DNA of 64,000 nucleotides from Salinarimonadaceae bacterium (GTDB taxonomy: Bacteria; Pseudomonadota; Alphaproteobacteria; Rhizobiales; Beijerinckiaceae): assembly GCA_007693435.1 (NCBI GenBank), contig REDO01000185.1:20175-84174 (forward strand), read 5' to 3'. A model generated the notes under the pieces. It worked only from the letters and a program-made list of their open reading frames with translations, did no database searches and was not told the origin of the DNA. Position numbers and translations under genes: made by a program. Below, one piece after another: positions 46,954 to 57,499 of this stretch. Numbering within the stretch: position 1 is the first letter of the stretch; each line of letters starts with the position of its first letter.

Positions 46954-47579
46954 AGACGGATGACCTGATCAGAACGCTGGCCGCCGACGCCGCCGCCGCA
47001 CCGCCGGTGGAGAGCTATCTGCGCCCGGCGCTCGTAGCGGGCTTCGCGGCTTCCCTCGCCCTGTTTCTCGTGACGCTCGGCCTGCGGCCCGATCTGGCCC
47101 AGGCAGCCGAGACGCTTCGTTTCGTCGTCAAGCCGTTCTTCCCGCTGATCTTCGCGATCTGCGCGCTGATCGTGCTCGCGCGGCTCTGGCGCCCCGGCGC
47201 GCGCGTTCCCGGCGCGCTTCTCGTCCTCGCGCCGGCGCTGCTTGCGCTCGCCGTCGGGCTCGAACTCGCCGCCGAGCCGTCGGAGCGTTGGGGAGCGCTT
47301 CTCGTCGGCGACAACGCCCTAAAATGCCTCGTTTTCATTCCCTTGTTCTCCGCCGCGCCGCTGGCCGCGATCCTCTACGCCCTGCGCCACGGCGCGCCGA
47401 CGCGCCCGGCGCTGACAGGCGCCGTCGCGGGCCTCGTGGCCGCAGGGATCGGCGCGACGCTCTATGCGCTGCATTGCCCCGACGACAGCCCGCTCTTCGT
47501 CGCGGCGTGGTACGCCCTTGCGACCGCTCTGGTCTGCGGCGTAGGCGCCCTGCTCGGCGCGCGGTTCCTGCGCTGGTGA
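46950..47579 (+). CDS. nrsF: NrsF-type membrane anti-sigma factor (DUF1109)
   Basis: The 209-residue protein has six membrane segments (from LVAGFAASLALFLVTLGL to WYALATALVCGVGALLGARF) and a short cytosolic N-terminus [16 protein letters not shown] that would bind the sigma factor. Conserved cysteines are at C126 in DNALKCLVFIP and C176 in YALHCPDDSPLF; cysteines in these places are needed for signal response in Caulobacter NrsF. It starts within the sigma stop codon (ATGA), giving stoichiometric synthesis. Confidence 0.9.
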   Translation: MKTDDLIRTLAADAAAAPPVESYLRPALVAGFAASLALFLVTLGLRPDLAQAAETLRFVVKPFFPLIFAICALIVLARLWRPGARVPGALLVLAPALLALAVGLELAAEPSERWGALLVGDNALKCLVFIPLFSAAPLAAILYALRHGAPTRPALTGAVAGLVAAGIGATLYALHCPDDSPLFVAAWYALATALVCGVGALLGARFLRW

Positions 47580-47583
47580 GAGC

Positions 47584-48585
47584 TCAGGCCCGGCGGGCGA
47601 AGAGATCGCTCCAGGACGGTAGCGCGCCCGGAAAGGGCAGGGCGTGCGCCTCGTAGACTCCGCGCGCGATGGCGCGGGCGAGGACGTCGGCGGCGGCCGC
47701 GCAGATCAGCGTCAGATCGCCAATCGGATCATTCAGGGGCTTTGCGCCCGTCGCCGCCGCGAAGATCGTGTCGCCGTCCATGGGCGCATGCGTGACGCGG
47801 AGCGCCCGCGCGAGCCCGTCATTGGCGGCGATGGCCACGCGCTTGGCCTGCGCCTTGGTGAGCGCGGCATCGGTCGCGACGATCGCGATGGTCGTGCCGG
47901 GCTGCGGCCCGCCCTTCCAGCGCGGCGCCCGCGCCTGCGGCGGAACATGAGCCGGCCAGCCGAGCCCGCCGAATTCCGCTCCCTCCTCCAGCCAGCCCGC
48001 CCAGAAATGCGGCCCGCCGCCGATCACCGCAGAGCCGACCGCGTTGACGATCGCGAGCGCGCCGACGACGTGGCCTGAGGGCGTGACGGCGGAGGCGGAG
48101 CCCTGCCCGCCCTTCAGATCGACGGTCGTCGCGCCGTAACCCGCGCCGGCAGTGCCCAGCGGAACGGCGCGGTCGGCCCGCTCGCAGGCCGCGAAGGCGA
48201 GGTCGCGATAGGGGGGAAAGCGTCCCCAGTCCTTGGCCCCGCCATTGAGAAGGTCGAAGCAGATCGCCTGCGGAACGATTGGCACGACGACGTTCCCGAC
48301 GGGGAAGCCGCGACCGCGCTCGCGCAAGTAGGCCTGCGCGCCGCTCGCCGCGTCGAGCCCGAAACCTGAGCCGCCCGACAGAACGAGCGCGTCCACGCGC
48401 TCGACGCTCGCCTCCGGTTCGAGACAGCCCAGATCCCGCCCCGCCGGCGCCCCGCCGAGCACGGAAACGGAGGCCGTCGCCGGCTCGTCGAAAAGCGCCA
48501 CCGTGACGCCGGAAGCGAGTCGCTCGTCATGGGCGCAGCCGATCGCGAGCCCGGAGACGTCCGTGATCAGATTGAGAAGCGTCAT
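47584..48585 (-). CDS. P1 family (S58, DmpA-like) peptidase
   Basis: A 333-residue Ntn-hydrolase: LITDVSGLAIGCAHDERLASG, VDALVLSGGSGFGLDAASGA, ICFDLLNGGAKDWGRFPPY and the autocleavage region GTTIAIVATDAALTKAQAKR, where the Thr of TTI or nearby becomes the new N-terminal nucleophile. Relatives include beta-peptidyl aminopeptidases and nylon oligomer hydrolases; natural substrates vary. ATG 48585 with GAGGTG six bases upstream is preferred to the track GTG at 48594. Convergent with the anti-sigma gene, four bases apart. Confidence 0.88.
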   Translation of the reverse strand: MTLLNLITDVSGLAIGCAHDERLASGVTVALFDEPATASVSVLGGAPAGRDLGCLEPEASVERVDALVLSGGSGFGLDAASGAQAYLRERGRGFPVGNVVVPIVPQAICFDLLNGGAKDWGRFPPYRDLAFAACERADRAVPLGTAGAGYGATTVDLKGGQGSASAVTPSGHVVGALAIVNAVGSAVIGGGPHFWAGWLEEGAEFGGLGWPAHVPPQARAPRWKGGPQPGTTIAIVATDAALTKAQAKRVAIAANDGLARALRVTHAPMDGDTIFAAATGAKPLNDPIGDLTLICAAAADVLARAIARGVYEAHALPFPGALPSWSDLFARRA

Positions 48586-48687
48586 GGCCGTCACCTCGCG
48601 CGCTGCGTCAGGATGCGTCTATCACGAGCCTGCGATGGCCGCGAGAAGACCCTTCTCGACGGGCGCGCGCGGCGCTACAAGCGCGGC

Positions 48688-49416
48688 ATGATGGATTTCC
48701 CGATACTGGCCGCTCTCGCAGGCGGATTGATCAGCTTCCTGTCGCCCTGCGTGCTGCCGCTGGTGCCGCCCTACATGACCTATCTCGCCGGAGCCTCGCT
48801 CGACCAGATGCAGGAGGACGAGGACGGGGCCGTGCGCCGGCGCGCGCTCAGGACCGCCTTCGCCTTCGTGCTCGGCTTCTCGACGGTCTTCACGCTGCTC
48901 GGCGCCACCGCCTCCGCTCTCGGGCAGTTCGTGCGGCAATATCTCGACGTGCTCGGCACGGCGGCGGGGATCGTCATCATCGTGATGGGCCTGCATTTCC
49001 TCGGCGTCTTCCGCATCGGCTTCCTTTATCGCGAGGCGCGGTTCCAGGCGGGATCGAATGCGGGGCTCGGCGGCGCCTATGTGATGGGGCTGGCCTTCGC
49101 CTTCGGCTGGACGCCCTGCATCGGGCCGATCCTCGCCGCGATCCTCGCGGTCGCGGGCTCCGAGGCGAGCGTCTATCGCGGCGCCTTCCTGCTCGCCGTC
49201 TATTCGGCCGGTCTCGGCATACCCTTCATCCTCGCTGCTTTCGCGATGAAGCCTTTCGTGGCTTTCCTCAAGCGCATGAAGAGCCGTTTCGGCCTCGTCG
49301 AGAAGGCGATGGGCGGGCTGCTCGTGCTCACGGGAATAGCCTTCCTCACCGGCGGCATCGAGATCATGGCCTTCTGGATGCTGGAAACCTTTCCGGCGCT
49401 GGGGCGGCTCGGCTGA
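48688..49416 (+). CDS. ccdA: Cytochrome c biogenesis/thiol-transfer protein CcdA
   Basis: The 242-residue membrane protein has six segments and the two redox cysteines in GLISFLSPCVLPLVPPYMTY and AFGWTPCIGPILAAILA. It carries electrons from cytosolic thioredoxin to periplasmic acceptors for cytochrome c maturation. The rest (TAFAFVLGFSTVFTLLGATA; LVEKAMGGLLVLTGIAFLTG) fits the family. From ATG 48688; the track start at 48529 is antisense to the peptidase start. Confidence 0.93.
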   Translation: MMDFPILAALAGGLISFLSPCVLPLVPPYMTYLAGASLDQMQEDEDGAVRRRALRTAFAFVLGFSTVFTLLGATASALGQFVRQYLDVLGTAAGIVIIVMGLHFLGVFRIGFLYREARFQAGSNAGLGGAYVMGLAFAFGWTPCIGPILAAILAVAGSEASVYRGAFLLAVYSAGLGIPFILAAFAMKPFVAFLKRMKSRFGLVEKAMGGLLVLTGIAFLTGGIEIMAFWMLETFPALGRLG

Positions 49417-49423
49417 GCGCGCT

Positions 49424-50539
49424 TCAGCGCAGGATGAGATTGTCGCGGTAATCGACAAATCCGCTTTCCGCGCGTCGCCACGCGAACAGGCCGAATTCCG
49501 TGAAAGTCGCGTCGCCGCGCGCGTCGAAGCCGATGGGGCCGATCTCGGTTTCGACTCCGCCGCCCTCGCGCAGATAGCCGGCCACGAGCCGCATGTCGGT
49601 CGAGCCCAGCGTCGCGACGACTTCCTCGACGACGCGAAGCGCCACGAAGCTCGCCAGCGCAGTGCGCCCGCCCGTCAGGCCGATGGCGTCGCGCGCCTGC
49701 TGCAGATCGCGATCGAGCGCATCGCGCTCGATCGGCGCCGTCATCAGCGCGCCTTCGACCGCGTCCCCCGCGAGCGTGACGAATTCCGGCGAGAGCGCGC
49801 CGTCGCCCGTGACGAAGGCCGCATCGAGCCCCGCCTCGCGCATTTCCCGCAGGATGATCGCGGCCTCCTTGTGCAGGCCGCCGAAATAGACGACATCGAC
49901 GCGCGCGTCGCGCAGCCGGGCGACGAGCGGCGCGTAGCTCGTCTCTCCGATGTCGATGCCTGCGTAGAACACGTCGTTGAGCCCCGCTTCGTTGATGACG
50001 GCGCGGGTGCGGTCGACGAGGCCCTTCCCATAGGCGGATTTGTCGTGGACGAGCGCCACGCGGCCGTCGGCGAAGGCGTTGGCGATATGGCGGCCCGACA
50101 CGGCGGCCTGCCGGTCATCGCGCGCGGCGAGGCGGAAGACGTTCCAGCTCTCCGCGTCCGTCAGGGTCGGATCGCTCGCGGCAGGCGTGAGCATGATGAT
50201 CCCCGCGCGAGCGTAGACGGGCGCCGCCATGGCCGCGACCGCCGAGGTGAAATGCCCGACGACGACCCGCGCGCCGCCCTCGACGATCGTCTGCGCCACG
50301 CTTTCCGCCCGCGTAGGGTCGGAGTAATCGTCGACGACGAGAAGTTCGACGGTTTCGCCCCCCAGCCCGCCGCGCGCGTTGATCTGGTCGGCGGCCGCTC
50401 TCACGCCTTCCGCCATCTGCGCGCCATAGGGGCCGAGCGGGCCCGACATCGGCCCGGCGACCCCGACGACGAATTGCGCCTGCGCCGGCGCGGCGAGGAA
50501 AAGGAGGGCGAACAGGGCGGCGAGCGCCGGCTTCGACAT
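49424..50539 (-). CDS. Branched-chain amino acid-type ABC transporter substrate-binding protein
   Basis: The 371-residue periplasmic protein has a signal peptide (LAALFALLFLAAPAQA) and a type I periplasmic-binding fold: VVGVAGPMSGPLGPYGAQMA, AADQINARGGLGGETVELLV, VVGHFTSAVAAMAAPVYARA and DVVYFGGLHKEAAIILREM. It is the LivJ/LivK type. No permease or ATPase genes are adjacent, so it is an orphan receptor here. Convergent with ccdA, seven bases apart. Confidence 0.9.
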   Translation of the reverse strand: MSKPALAALFALLFLAAPAQAQFVVGVAGPMSGPLGPYGAQMAEGVRAAADQINARGGLGGETVELLVVDDYSDPTRAESVAQTIVEGGARVVVGHFTSAVAAMAAPVYARAGIIMLTPAASDPTLTDAESWNVFRLAARDDRQAAVSGRHIANAFADGRVALVHDKSAYGKGLVDRTRAVINEAGLNDVFYAGIDIGETSYAPLVARLRDARVDVVYFGGLHKEAAIILREMREAGLDAAFVTGDGALSPEFVTLAGDAVEGALMTAPIERDALDRDLQQARDAIGLTGGRTALASFVALRVVEEVVATLGSTDMRLVAGYLREGGGVETEIGPIGFDARGDATFTEFGLFAWRRAESGFVDYRDNLILR

Positions 50540-50747
50540 GGGATGCTCCGGTTGAACGCCTGCAGGTTAGGCGCTCGACGCCGCCGCGCCAAGGGTCGGG
50601 AAACGCGAGCATCCTGCGGCGAGGACGACGCGATGGCGGTGCAATCGCGCCAATTCTGCTATGGATGAGGCCATCCGCTCTTCTCCTCGGGCCGCTTCCG
50701 GGCCATATCGGCCAGGTTGACTCGGCGCGGGACGATGCGGGGGCGGT

Positions 50748-51284
50748 GTGAGAGGTTCGGACGAGAAAGTGAAGGACGCGTCAGCACAGGCGGAGGGGGC
50801 GGCCCCCGTGTCGCCGCAGACTTTCCGCGACGCCATGAGCCATGTCGCGGGCGCGGTTCACATCGTCGCGACGGCGCGCGACGGCGCTCCCGCGGGCTTC
50901 ACGGCGACCGCCGTGGCCGCCGTCTCCGACCAGCCGCCCATGATGCTCGTTTGCGCCAACGCCGACAGCGAGACCACCGCCACGATTCTCGAGACCGGGA
51001 ATTTCAGCATCAATACGCTCGCCTTCGAGGACGCCGCGCTCGCCGAAATCTTCGCCGGGCGGACGGGCGTTCGTGGCGCGGCCCGGTTCGAGGCGGAGCG
51101 GTGGGGCGTTCTCGCCACGGGGGCGCCGGCGCTCGAGCGCGCGCTGGTCACCTTCGATTGCCGAGTCGTCAGCGCCGGGGTCGCCGCGACGCACCGGCTC
51201 ATCGTCGGCGAAGTGGTGGCCGTGCGCGAGGGCCTGCGCCGTCGCGCTCTCGTCTATCGCGAGCGCGCCTTCCAGGGAACATGA
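50748..51284 (+). CDS. RutF-like flavin reductase
   Basis: The protein has 178 residues from GTG 50748, or 158 from GTG 50808, where it begins SPQTFRDAMSHVAGAVHIVA, parallel to the E. coli RutF opening. Further blocks: GFTATAVAAVSDQPPMMLVC, NTLAFEDAALAEIFAGRTG, RWGVLATGAPALERALVTFD and THRLIVGEVVAVREG. It should bind FMN and supply reduced flavin to a monooxygenase. No rutA oxygenase is nearby. Convergent with an enol-lactonase-like hydrolase. Confidence 0.87.
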   Translation: MRGSDEKVKDASAQAEGAAPVSPQTFRDAMSHVAGAVHIVATARDGAPAGFTATAVAAVSDQPPMMLVCANADSETTATILETGNFSINTLAFEDAALAEIFAGRTGVRGAARFEAERWGVLATGAPALERALVTFDCRVVSAGVAATHRLIVGEVVAVREGLRRRALVYRERAFQGT

Positions 51285-51308
51285 CCCGCCTCGACACGCC
51301 TTCATCGA

Positions 51309-52085
51309 TCACCGCAGAAAATCGAGAACCGCCTCGTTGAAGGCTTCCGGCTTTTCGATGTTGGAAAGATGCGCCGCGTCGAGCGAGACGATGCTCGATC
51401 CCCGGATCGCGGCGTGAATCGCCTCGCCCGCGACCGGCGTCGTCGCCGGATCGTGCGCGCCCAGGATCACGAGGACCGGCGCGTCGATGGCGCGGATCGC
51501 GTGACGCTGGTCCATGTCCCTGATCGCGCCGCAGCAGGCGGCGTAGCCGGCGACGGGCGTGGCGAGGATCATCGCGCGCACGCGCTCCACCCTGTCCGGC
51601 GCGCGCTCCCGGAAGGACTGCGTGAACCAGCGCGCGACGGTGGCGTCGGCGACAGCCTCCATCCCTCCCTTCCGCGCCGCGGCGATGCGCGCGTTCCACA
51701 GATCCGGCGGCCCCATATGCGCGGCGGTGTTGGCGAGAACCGTCCGGTCGATCCGCGAGCGATGATGCGTCAGGAGGCGCATGCCCGTCATCCCGCCCAT
51801 CGATATCCCGCAGAAATGCGCCCTCGCGATCCCGAGCGCGTCGAGGATCTCGACCGCGTCCTGCGCCAGCCGCGCGATCGAATACGGTCCCTCCGGCGCG
51901 GCGGTCCGCCCGTGGCCGCGCTGGTCGTAGCGCACCACGCGAAAGCGCTGCGCGAAGGCGCTCGCCTGCGCGTCCCACATGTGGAGATTGGAGGAGAGTG
52001 AATTGGAAAGGAGCAGGGCCGGCGCGTTCGGCGGCCCCTCCACGACGACCTCGAAGTCGATCCCGTCGATTTTTATCGTGGCCAT
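51309..52085 (-). CDS. Alpha/beta hydrolase, 3-oxoadipate enol-lactonase-like
   Basis: A 258-residue hydrolase of the PcaD/RutD branch: LLLSNSLSSNLHMWDAQASA (oxyanion region), VRYDQRGHGRTAAPEGPYSI, nucleophile elbow HFCGISMGGMTGMRLL, the acid in LVILGAHDPATTPVAG and the histidine of LDAAHLSNIEKPEAFN. The catalytic triad is intact. PcaD opens the enol-lactone ring in protocatechuate degradation; other pca genes are not in the window, so the substrate is uncertain. Confidence 0.87.
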   Translation of the reverse strand: MATIKIDGIDFEVVVEGPPNAPALLLSNSLSSNLHMWDAQASAFAQRFRVVRYDQRGHGRTAAPEGPYSIARLAQDAVEILDALGIARAHFCGISMGGMTGMRLLTHHRSRIDRTVLANTAAHMGPPDLWNARIAAARKGGMEAVADATVARWFTQSFRERAPDRVERVRAMILATPVAGYAACCGAIRDMDQRHAIRAIDAPVLVILGAHDPATTPVAGEAIHAAIRGSSIVSLDAAHLSNIEKPEAFNEAVLDFLR

Positions 52086-52664
52086 GGCGGCGCGCCCCCT
52101 CTTGCACGGCGTATCTGCTACGCCGCGATCATAGCGGGACGTCGCGCCGCGTGAAGCCGCGCGCGTCCCGATCCCGTCGGGCGACGGCGCCCGACACGCT
52201 CGATCTTCACGATTTCGTCATCGCCTTGGCGCGGCGTGGCGCGGGAGACGCCCGCGCGGGGCTTTCCGCGCTGTTCGAGGAGACCCGCGCGGCCGTCCCC
52301 CATGGCCTCCCTCGCGAGCGTCGGCGGCATTGAATCCTATTGGCGGAAATGGGTTTTCTCGGTCTGCGGGCGCGCCGGCCTCGTGGCGGTTCCGGAGACC
52401 TTATGACCCGCGCCCGCTACATGACCGCGCATTCGCTGGCGCCGCTCCGGCTTGAGAAACGCCCGATTTCGCTGCGCGACGCGCCCAACAGCCGCCTTTC
52501 GTCTTAGCAGGAGGGCGCTTGACCGCCGTTTTGGACCGGTTCACATTCAATTTCGACGATTTTCAAACTGGACGCGCGTCTCTGCGCGCACCATCGTCCA
52601 AAAAAGAAGAACAGCGCCGCGCGGCTATCCCGCCCCGGCGGTCTCAACGAGGAGGAACCGAGTG
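52086..52664. other. Gene-poor 0.58-kb region, possible decayed reading frames
   Basis: Three short plus-strand frames follow each other: one ending DLHDFVIALARRGAGDARAG ... RERRRH near 52333, then ATG 52302 (34 residues, MASLASVGGIESYWRKWVFS), then ATG 52403 (34 residues, [20 protein letters not shown]), the last two overlapping as ATGA. They may be pieces of one frameshifted gene or unrelated noise. The last 150 bases must contain the cox promoter, but I see no clear one. Confidence 0.35.
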
Positions 52665-53159
52665 ATGGCCAGCGTCACCATGACGGTCAACGGCAAGAGC
52701 GTCAGCGCCGACGTCGATCCGCGCACGCTTCTGGTGCAATTTCTGCGCGAGCATCTGCGGCTCACCGGCACCCATGTCGGCTGCGACACGAGCCAGTGCG
52801 GCGCCTGCGTGGTGCATGTCGACGGCAAGGCGGTGAAAGCCTGCACGACGCTCGCCGTCCAGGCGGAAGGCTGCGACATCCTCACCATCGAGGGGCTCGC
52901 CAACGGCTCCGAGCTGCATCCGATGCAGGCCGCCTTCCGCGAGCATCACGGGCTTCAGTGCGGCTATTGCACGCCGGGCATGATCATGACCGCCGTCGAT
53001 ATGGTGAACCGCCTCGGCCACGATATCGACGAGGCGACGATCCGCCACGAGCTCGAGGGCAACATCTGCCGCTGCACCGGCTACCACAACATCGTGCTCG
53101 CCGTCGAAGCCGGCGCGAAGGCGATGGGCGGCGCCGGAATGCGCGAGGCGGCCGAGTAG
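52665..53159 (+). CDS. coxS: Molybdenum hydroxylase small [2Fe-2S] subunit (CoxS-like)
   Basis: The 164-residue protein passes electrons between Mo centre and FAD. Plant-type cluster ligands C40, C45, C48 and C60 lie in [20 protein letters not shown] followed by KAC; the C-terminal cluster uses C99, C102, C135 and C137 in [10 protein letters not shown] and [11 protein letters not shown]. All eight are present. ATG 52665 follows GAGGAGG; the track start at 52452 is spurious. First gene of the S-L-M cluster. Confidence 0.94.
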   Translation: MASVTMTVNGKSVSADVDPRTLLVQFLREHLRLTGTHVGCDTSQCGACVVHVDGKAVKACTTLAVQAEGCDILTIEGLANGSELHPMQAAFREHHGLQCGYCTPGMIMTAVDMVNRLGHDIDEATIRHELEGNICRCTGYHNIVLAVEAGAKAMGGAGMREAAE

Positions 53160-53275
53160 GCCCGCGAACCGCATGATCCTTCGACCTCGCCGCGTCGATA
53201 CTGCGCGGGAGGCTTTCCCATCGACCCAGTGATGAGAAGCGCCCGGACAAGAGGCGTATCGAGGAGGAACTGCTC

Positions 53276-55639
53276 ATGACCGCGACCGGAATCGGCGCTC
53301 CCGTGCGTCGCAAGGAAGACCAGCGTTTCATCACCGGCAAGGGCCGGTATACGGACGATCTCGTGCGGCCCGGACAGGCCCACGCCTATTTCCTGCGCTC
53401 GCCGCACGCGCATGCCGAGATCGTCAGGATCGACCCCGCCGCCGCGCTGGCGATGCCCGGCGTTCTCGCGGTCCTCACGGGCGACGATCTCGCCGCCGAC
53501 GGCGTCGGCGGGCTGATCTGCGGCTGGATGATCCATTCGAAAGACGGCTCGCCGATGAAGGCCGGGCCGCATCCCGCGCTCGCCCAGGGCAAGGTGCGCT
53601 ATGTCGGCGATCACGTCGCGGTGGTCATCGCCGAGACGCTGGCGCAGGCCCGCGACGCGGCCGAGAAGGTCGCCGTCGAGTACAGGGAGCTTCCCGCCGT
53701 CGTCGATACGGGCTCGGCCCGCAAGAGCGCGACCGCCGTCCACGACGTCGCGCCCGACAACACGGTTTTCGAGTGGCATCTGGGCGACAAGGCGGCGACC
53801 GACGCCGCCTTCGCGAAGGCGAAGCATGTCACCAGACTCGACATCACCAACAACCGCCTCGTGCCCAACGCGATCGAGACGCGCGCGGCGATCGGCGAAT
53901 TCGACGAGAGCGCGGACAGCTACACGCTCTACACCACGAGCCAGAATCCGCACGTCGCCCGCCTCGTGCTATCGGCCTTCATCGGCATCGCGCCCGAGAA
54001 CAAGCTGCGGGTGATCGCTCCGGACGTGGGCGGCGGGTTCGGCTCCAAGATCTTCATCTACGCCGAGGAGACGGTCTGCGTCTGGGCCTCGAAGAAGGTC
54101 GGACGCCCGGTGAAGTGGAATTCCGACCGCACCGAGGCGTTCCTGTCCGACGCGCATGGCCGCGACCATGTCACCCACGCCGAACTGGCGCTCGACGAGA
54201 ACGCCAGGATCCTCGGCCTGCGGGTCAAGACGACGGCGAATCTCGGCGCCTATCTCTCGACCTTCTCCTCGTCCGTGCCCACCTACCTCTACGCGCCGCT
54301 GCTTTCGGGCCAGTACGACATCCCTGCGATCTACGCCGAAGTGGACGGGGTCTACACCAACACCACTCCCGTCGACGCCTATCGCGGCGCTGGCCGTCCG
54401 GAGGCGACCTTCGTGGTCGAGCGCCTCGTCGAGGTCGCGGCGCGCGAGATCGGCATGGACCCGGCGAATTTCCGCCGGAAGAACTACATCAAGCGCTTCC
54501 CGCACCAGACGCCGGTGATCATGGCCTATGACGTGGGCGATTACGCCGCCTCACTCGACAAGGCGCTGGAGATCGCGGACTACAAGGGTTTCTCCAAGCG
54601 CAAGCGCGAGAGCGCCAAGAAGGGCAAGCTGCGCGGCATCGGCTTCTCGAGCTATATCGAGGCCTGCGGCATCGCGCCCTCGCAGGCGGTGGGTTCGCTC
54701 GGCGCCGGCGTCGGCCTGTGGGAATCGGCGGAGGTCCGGGTGAACCCGACGGGCTCCGTCGAGGTGCTCACCGGTTCGCACAGCCACGGCCAAGGCCACG
54801 AGACGACCTTCGCCCAGCTCGTATGCGACCGTCTCGGCGTCGGCATCGACCAGGTGAACATCGTCCACGGCGACACCGACAAGGTGCAGTTCGGCATGGG
54901 CACCTACGGCTCGCGCTCAGGCGCGGTCGGCATGTCGGCCATCACGAAGGCGATCGACAAGGTCATCGAGAAGGGCAAGAAGGTCGCCGCCTACGCGATG
55001 GAGGCCTCCGACAAGGACATCGAGTTCAAGGACGGGCGCTTCTCGGTCGCCGGCACCGACAAGTCGATGGCCTTCGGCGAGGTCGCGCTTCAGGCCTATG
55101 TCGCGCACAAGTTCTCGGGCCAGGATCTCGAGCCGGGGCTGAAGGAGGGGGCGTTCTACGATCCCACCAATTTCACCTTCCCGGCGGGCGTCCATATCTG
55201 CGAGGTCGAGATCGACCCGGATACCGGCGTGACCAAGATCGAGCGCTTCACGGCGGTCGACGATTTCGGCGTCGTCATCAATCCGATGATCGTCGAGGGT
55301 CAGGTGCATGGCGGCATCGCGCAGGGCGTCGGACAGGCGCTGCTCGAAAACGCCGTCTATGACGAATCCGGCCAGCTCGTGACCGCGAGCTACATGGATT
55401 ACACCATGCCCCGCGCCGGCGACCTGCCGTCGTTCTCGGTCGGCATGACGACGACGCCCTGCCCGTCGAACCCGCTCGGGATCAAGGGCTGCGGCGAGGC
55501 CGGCGCCATCGCCGCGCCGCCGGCCGTCATCAACGCGATCACCGACGCCATCGGCCACGAGGGCATCGCCATGCCGGCGACCCCGCAGGCCGTATGGCGC
55601 GCGATCCACAGGACTCGCCCGGCGATGGCCGCCGAATAA
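53276..55639 (+). CDS. coxL: Form II CO dehydrogenase-like large subunit (CoxL)
   Basis: The 787-residue molybdopterin subunit starts [20 protein letters not shown]. The diagnostic active-site motif is AYRGAGR at 368-374, as in form II enzymes, not AYRCSFR of true form I CO dehydrogenases, so the Cu-binding cysteine is absent. Other blocks: [30 protein letters not shown] and the catalytic glutamate in [21 protein letters not shown] oxidation is doubtful; another aldehyde- or heterocycle-type substrate is more likely. Starts 117 bases after coxS. Confidence 0.92.
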   Translation: MTATGIGAPVRRKEDQRFITGKGRYTDDLVRPGQAHAYFLRSPHAHAEIVRIDPAAALAMPGVLAVLTGDDLAADGVGGLICGWMIHSKDGSPMKAGPHPALAQGKVRYVGDHVAVVIAETLAQARDAAEKVAVEYRELPAVVDTGSARKSATAVHDVAPDNTVFEWHLGDKAATDAAFAKAKHVTRLDITNNRLVPNAIETRAAIGEFDESADSYTLYTTSQNPHVARLVLSAFIGIAPENKLRVIAPDVGGGFGSKIFIYAEETVCVWASKKVGRPVKWNSDRTEAFLSDAHGRDHVTHAELALDENARILGLRVKTTANLGAYLSTFSSSVPTYLYAPLLSGQYDIPAIYAEVDGVYTNTTPVDAYRGAGRPEATFVVERLVEVAAREIGMDPANFRRKNYIKRFPHQTPVIMAYDVGDYAASLDKALEIADYKGFSKRKRESAKKGKLRGIGFSSYIEACGIAPSQAVGSLGAGVGLWESAEVRVNPTGSVEVLTGSHSHGQGHETTFAQLVCDRLGVGIDQVNIVHGDTDKVQFGMGTYGSRSGAVGMSAITKAIDKVIEKGKKVAAYAMEASDKDIEFKDGRFSVAGTDKSMAFGEVALQAYVAHKFSGQDLEPGLKEGAFYDPTNFTFPAGVHICEVEIDPDTGVTKIERFTAVDDFGVVINPMIVEGQVHGGIAQGVGQALLENAVYDESGQLVTASYMDYTMPRAGDLPSFSVGMTTTPCPSNPLGIKGCGEAGAIAAPPAVINAITDAIGHEGIAMPATPQAVWRAIHRTRPAMAAE

Positions 55640-55708
55640 GATCACGACGAGCCGGTAGGGCGGGGGCTCCCCGTCGCCCGGCCGACCCCAATCGCGGAGA
55701 CACACGCC

Positions 55709-56512
55709 ATGTACGCTTTCGATTATCACCGGCCGACGAGCCTCAGGCAGGCGGCCGCCATGCTCCAGAAGACCGAGGATGCCATGATCGTCGCCGGCGG
55801 CCATACGCTGCTGCCGACGATGAAGCAGCGCCTCGCGCAGCCCTCGGCTCTGATCGATCTGGGCGGGCTCTCCGAGCTGCGCGGGATCGAGAAGAAAGGG
55901 CGCGCCGTCGTCATCGGCGCGATGGCGACGCATGCGGACGTCGCCGCCTCGGACGTCGTCCGGGAAGCCATCCCCGCGCTCGCCGAGCTCGCCGTCACGA
56001 TCGGCGATCCGGCCGTGCGCCATCGCGGCACCATCGGCGGTTCGGTCGCGAACAACGATCCTGCCGCCGATTACCCGGCCGCCTGCCTCGGCCTCGGAGC
56101 CACGATCATCACCAACCGCCGCAAGATCGTGGCGGAAGAATTTTTCCAGGGCATGTTCGACACGGCGCTCGATGAAGGCGAGATCATCACCAAGGTCTCG
56201 TTCCCGATCCCGGCCAAGGCCGCCTACGCCAAGTTCCGCAACCCGGCCTCGCGCTACGCCCTCGTGGGCGTCTTCGTGATGAAGCGCGGTTCGGAGATCC
56301 GCGTCGCCGTGATAGGGGCGGGATCGAGCGGCGTGTACCGCTGGAGCGAGGCCGAGGCCGCGCTTGCGAAGCGCTTCTCGCCGAAATCGCTCGACGGCAT
56401 GAGCGCGTCGGCGGACGACATGAACAGCGACATCCACGCGGATTCCGAATACCGCGCGCATCTCGTCGGCGTGATGGCGCGCCGCGCCGTGCAGGCAGCC
56501 GTCGCCCGCTGA
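55709..56512 (+). CDS. coxM: Molybdenum hydroxylase FAD-binding subunit (CoxM-like)
   Basis: The 267-residue subunit delivers electrons from FAD to quinone or another acceptor. FAD-binding blocks are IVAGGHTLLPTMKQRLAQPS near 30 and TIGGSVANNDPAADYPAACL near 110; the C-terminal CO_deh_flav_C domain includes KFRNPASRYALVGVFV and AVIGAGSSGVYRW. Gene order S-L-M agrees with form II clusters (form I is M-S-L). Confidence 0.93.
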   Translation: MYAFDYHRPTSLRQAAAMLQKTEDAMIVAGGHTLLPTMKQRLAQPSALIDLGGLSELRGIEKKGRAVVIGAMATHADVAASDVVREAIPALAELAVTIGDPAVRHRGTIGGSVANNDPAADYPAACLGLGATIITNRRKIVAEEFFQGMFDTALDEGEIITKVSFPIPAKAAYAKFRNPASRYALVGVFVMKRGSEIRVAVIGAGSSGVYRWSEAEAALAKRFSPKSLDGMSASADDMNSDIHADSEYRAHLVGVMARRAVQAAVAR

Positions 56513-56547
56513 TCCCTCTTGCGGCTCCGGGCGCGTTCCGGAGCCGC

Positions 56548-57492
<945 letters not shown>

Positions 57493-57499
57493 GGGCGCC

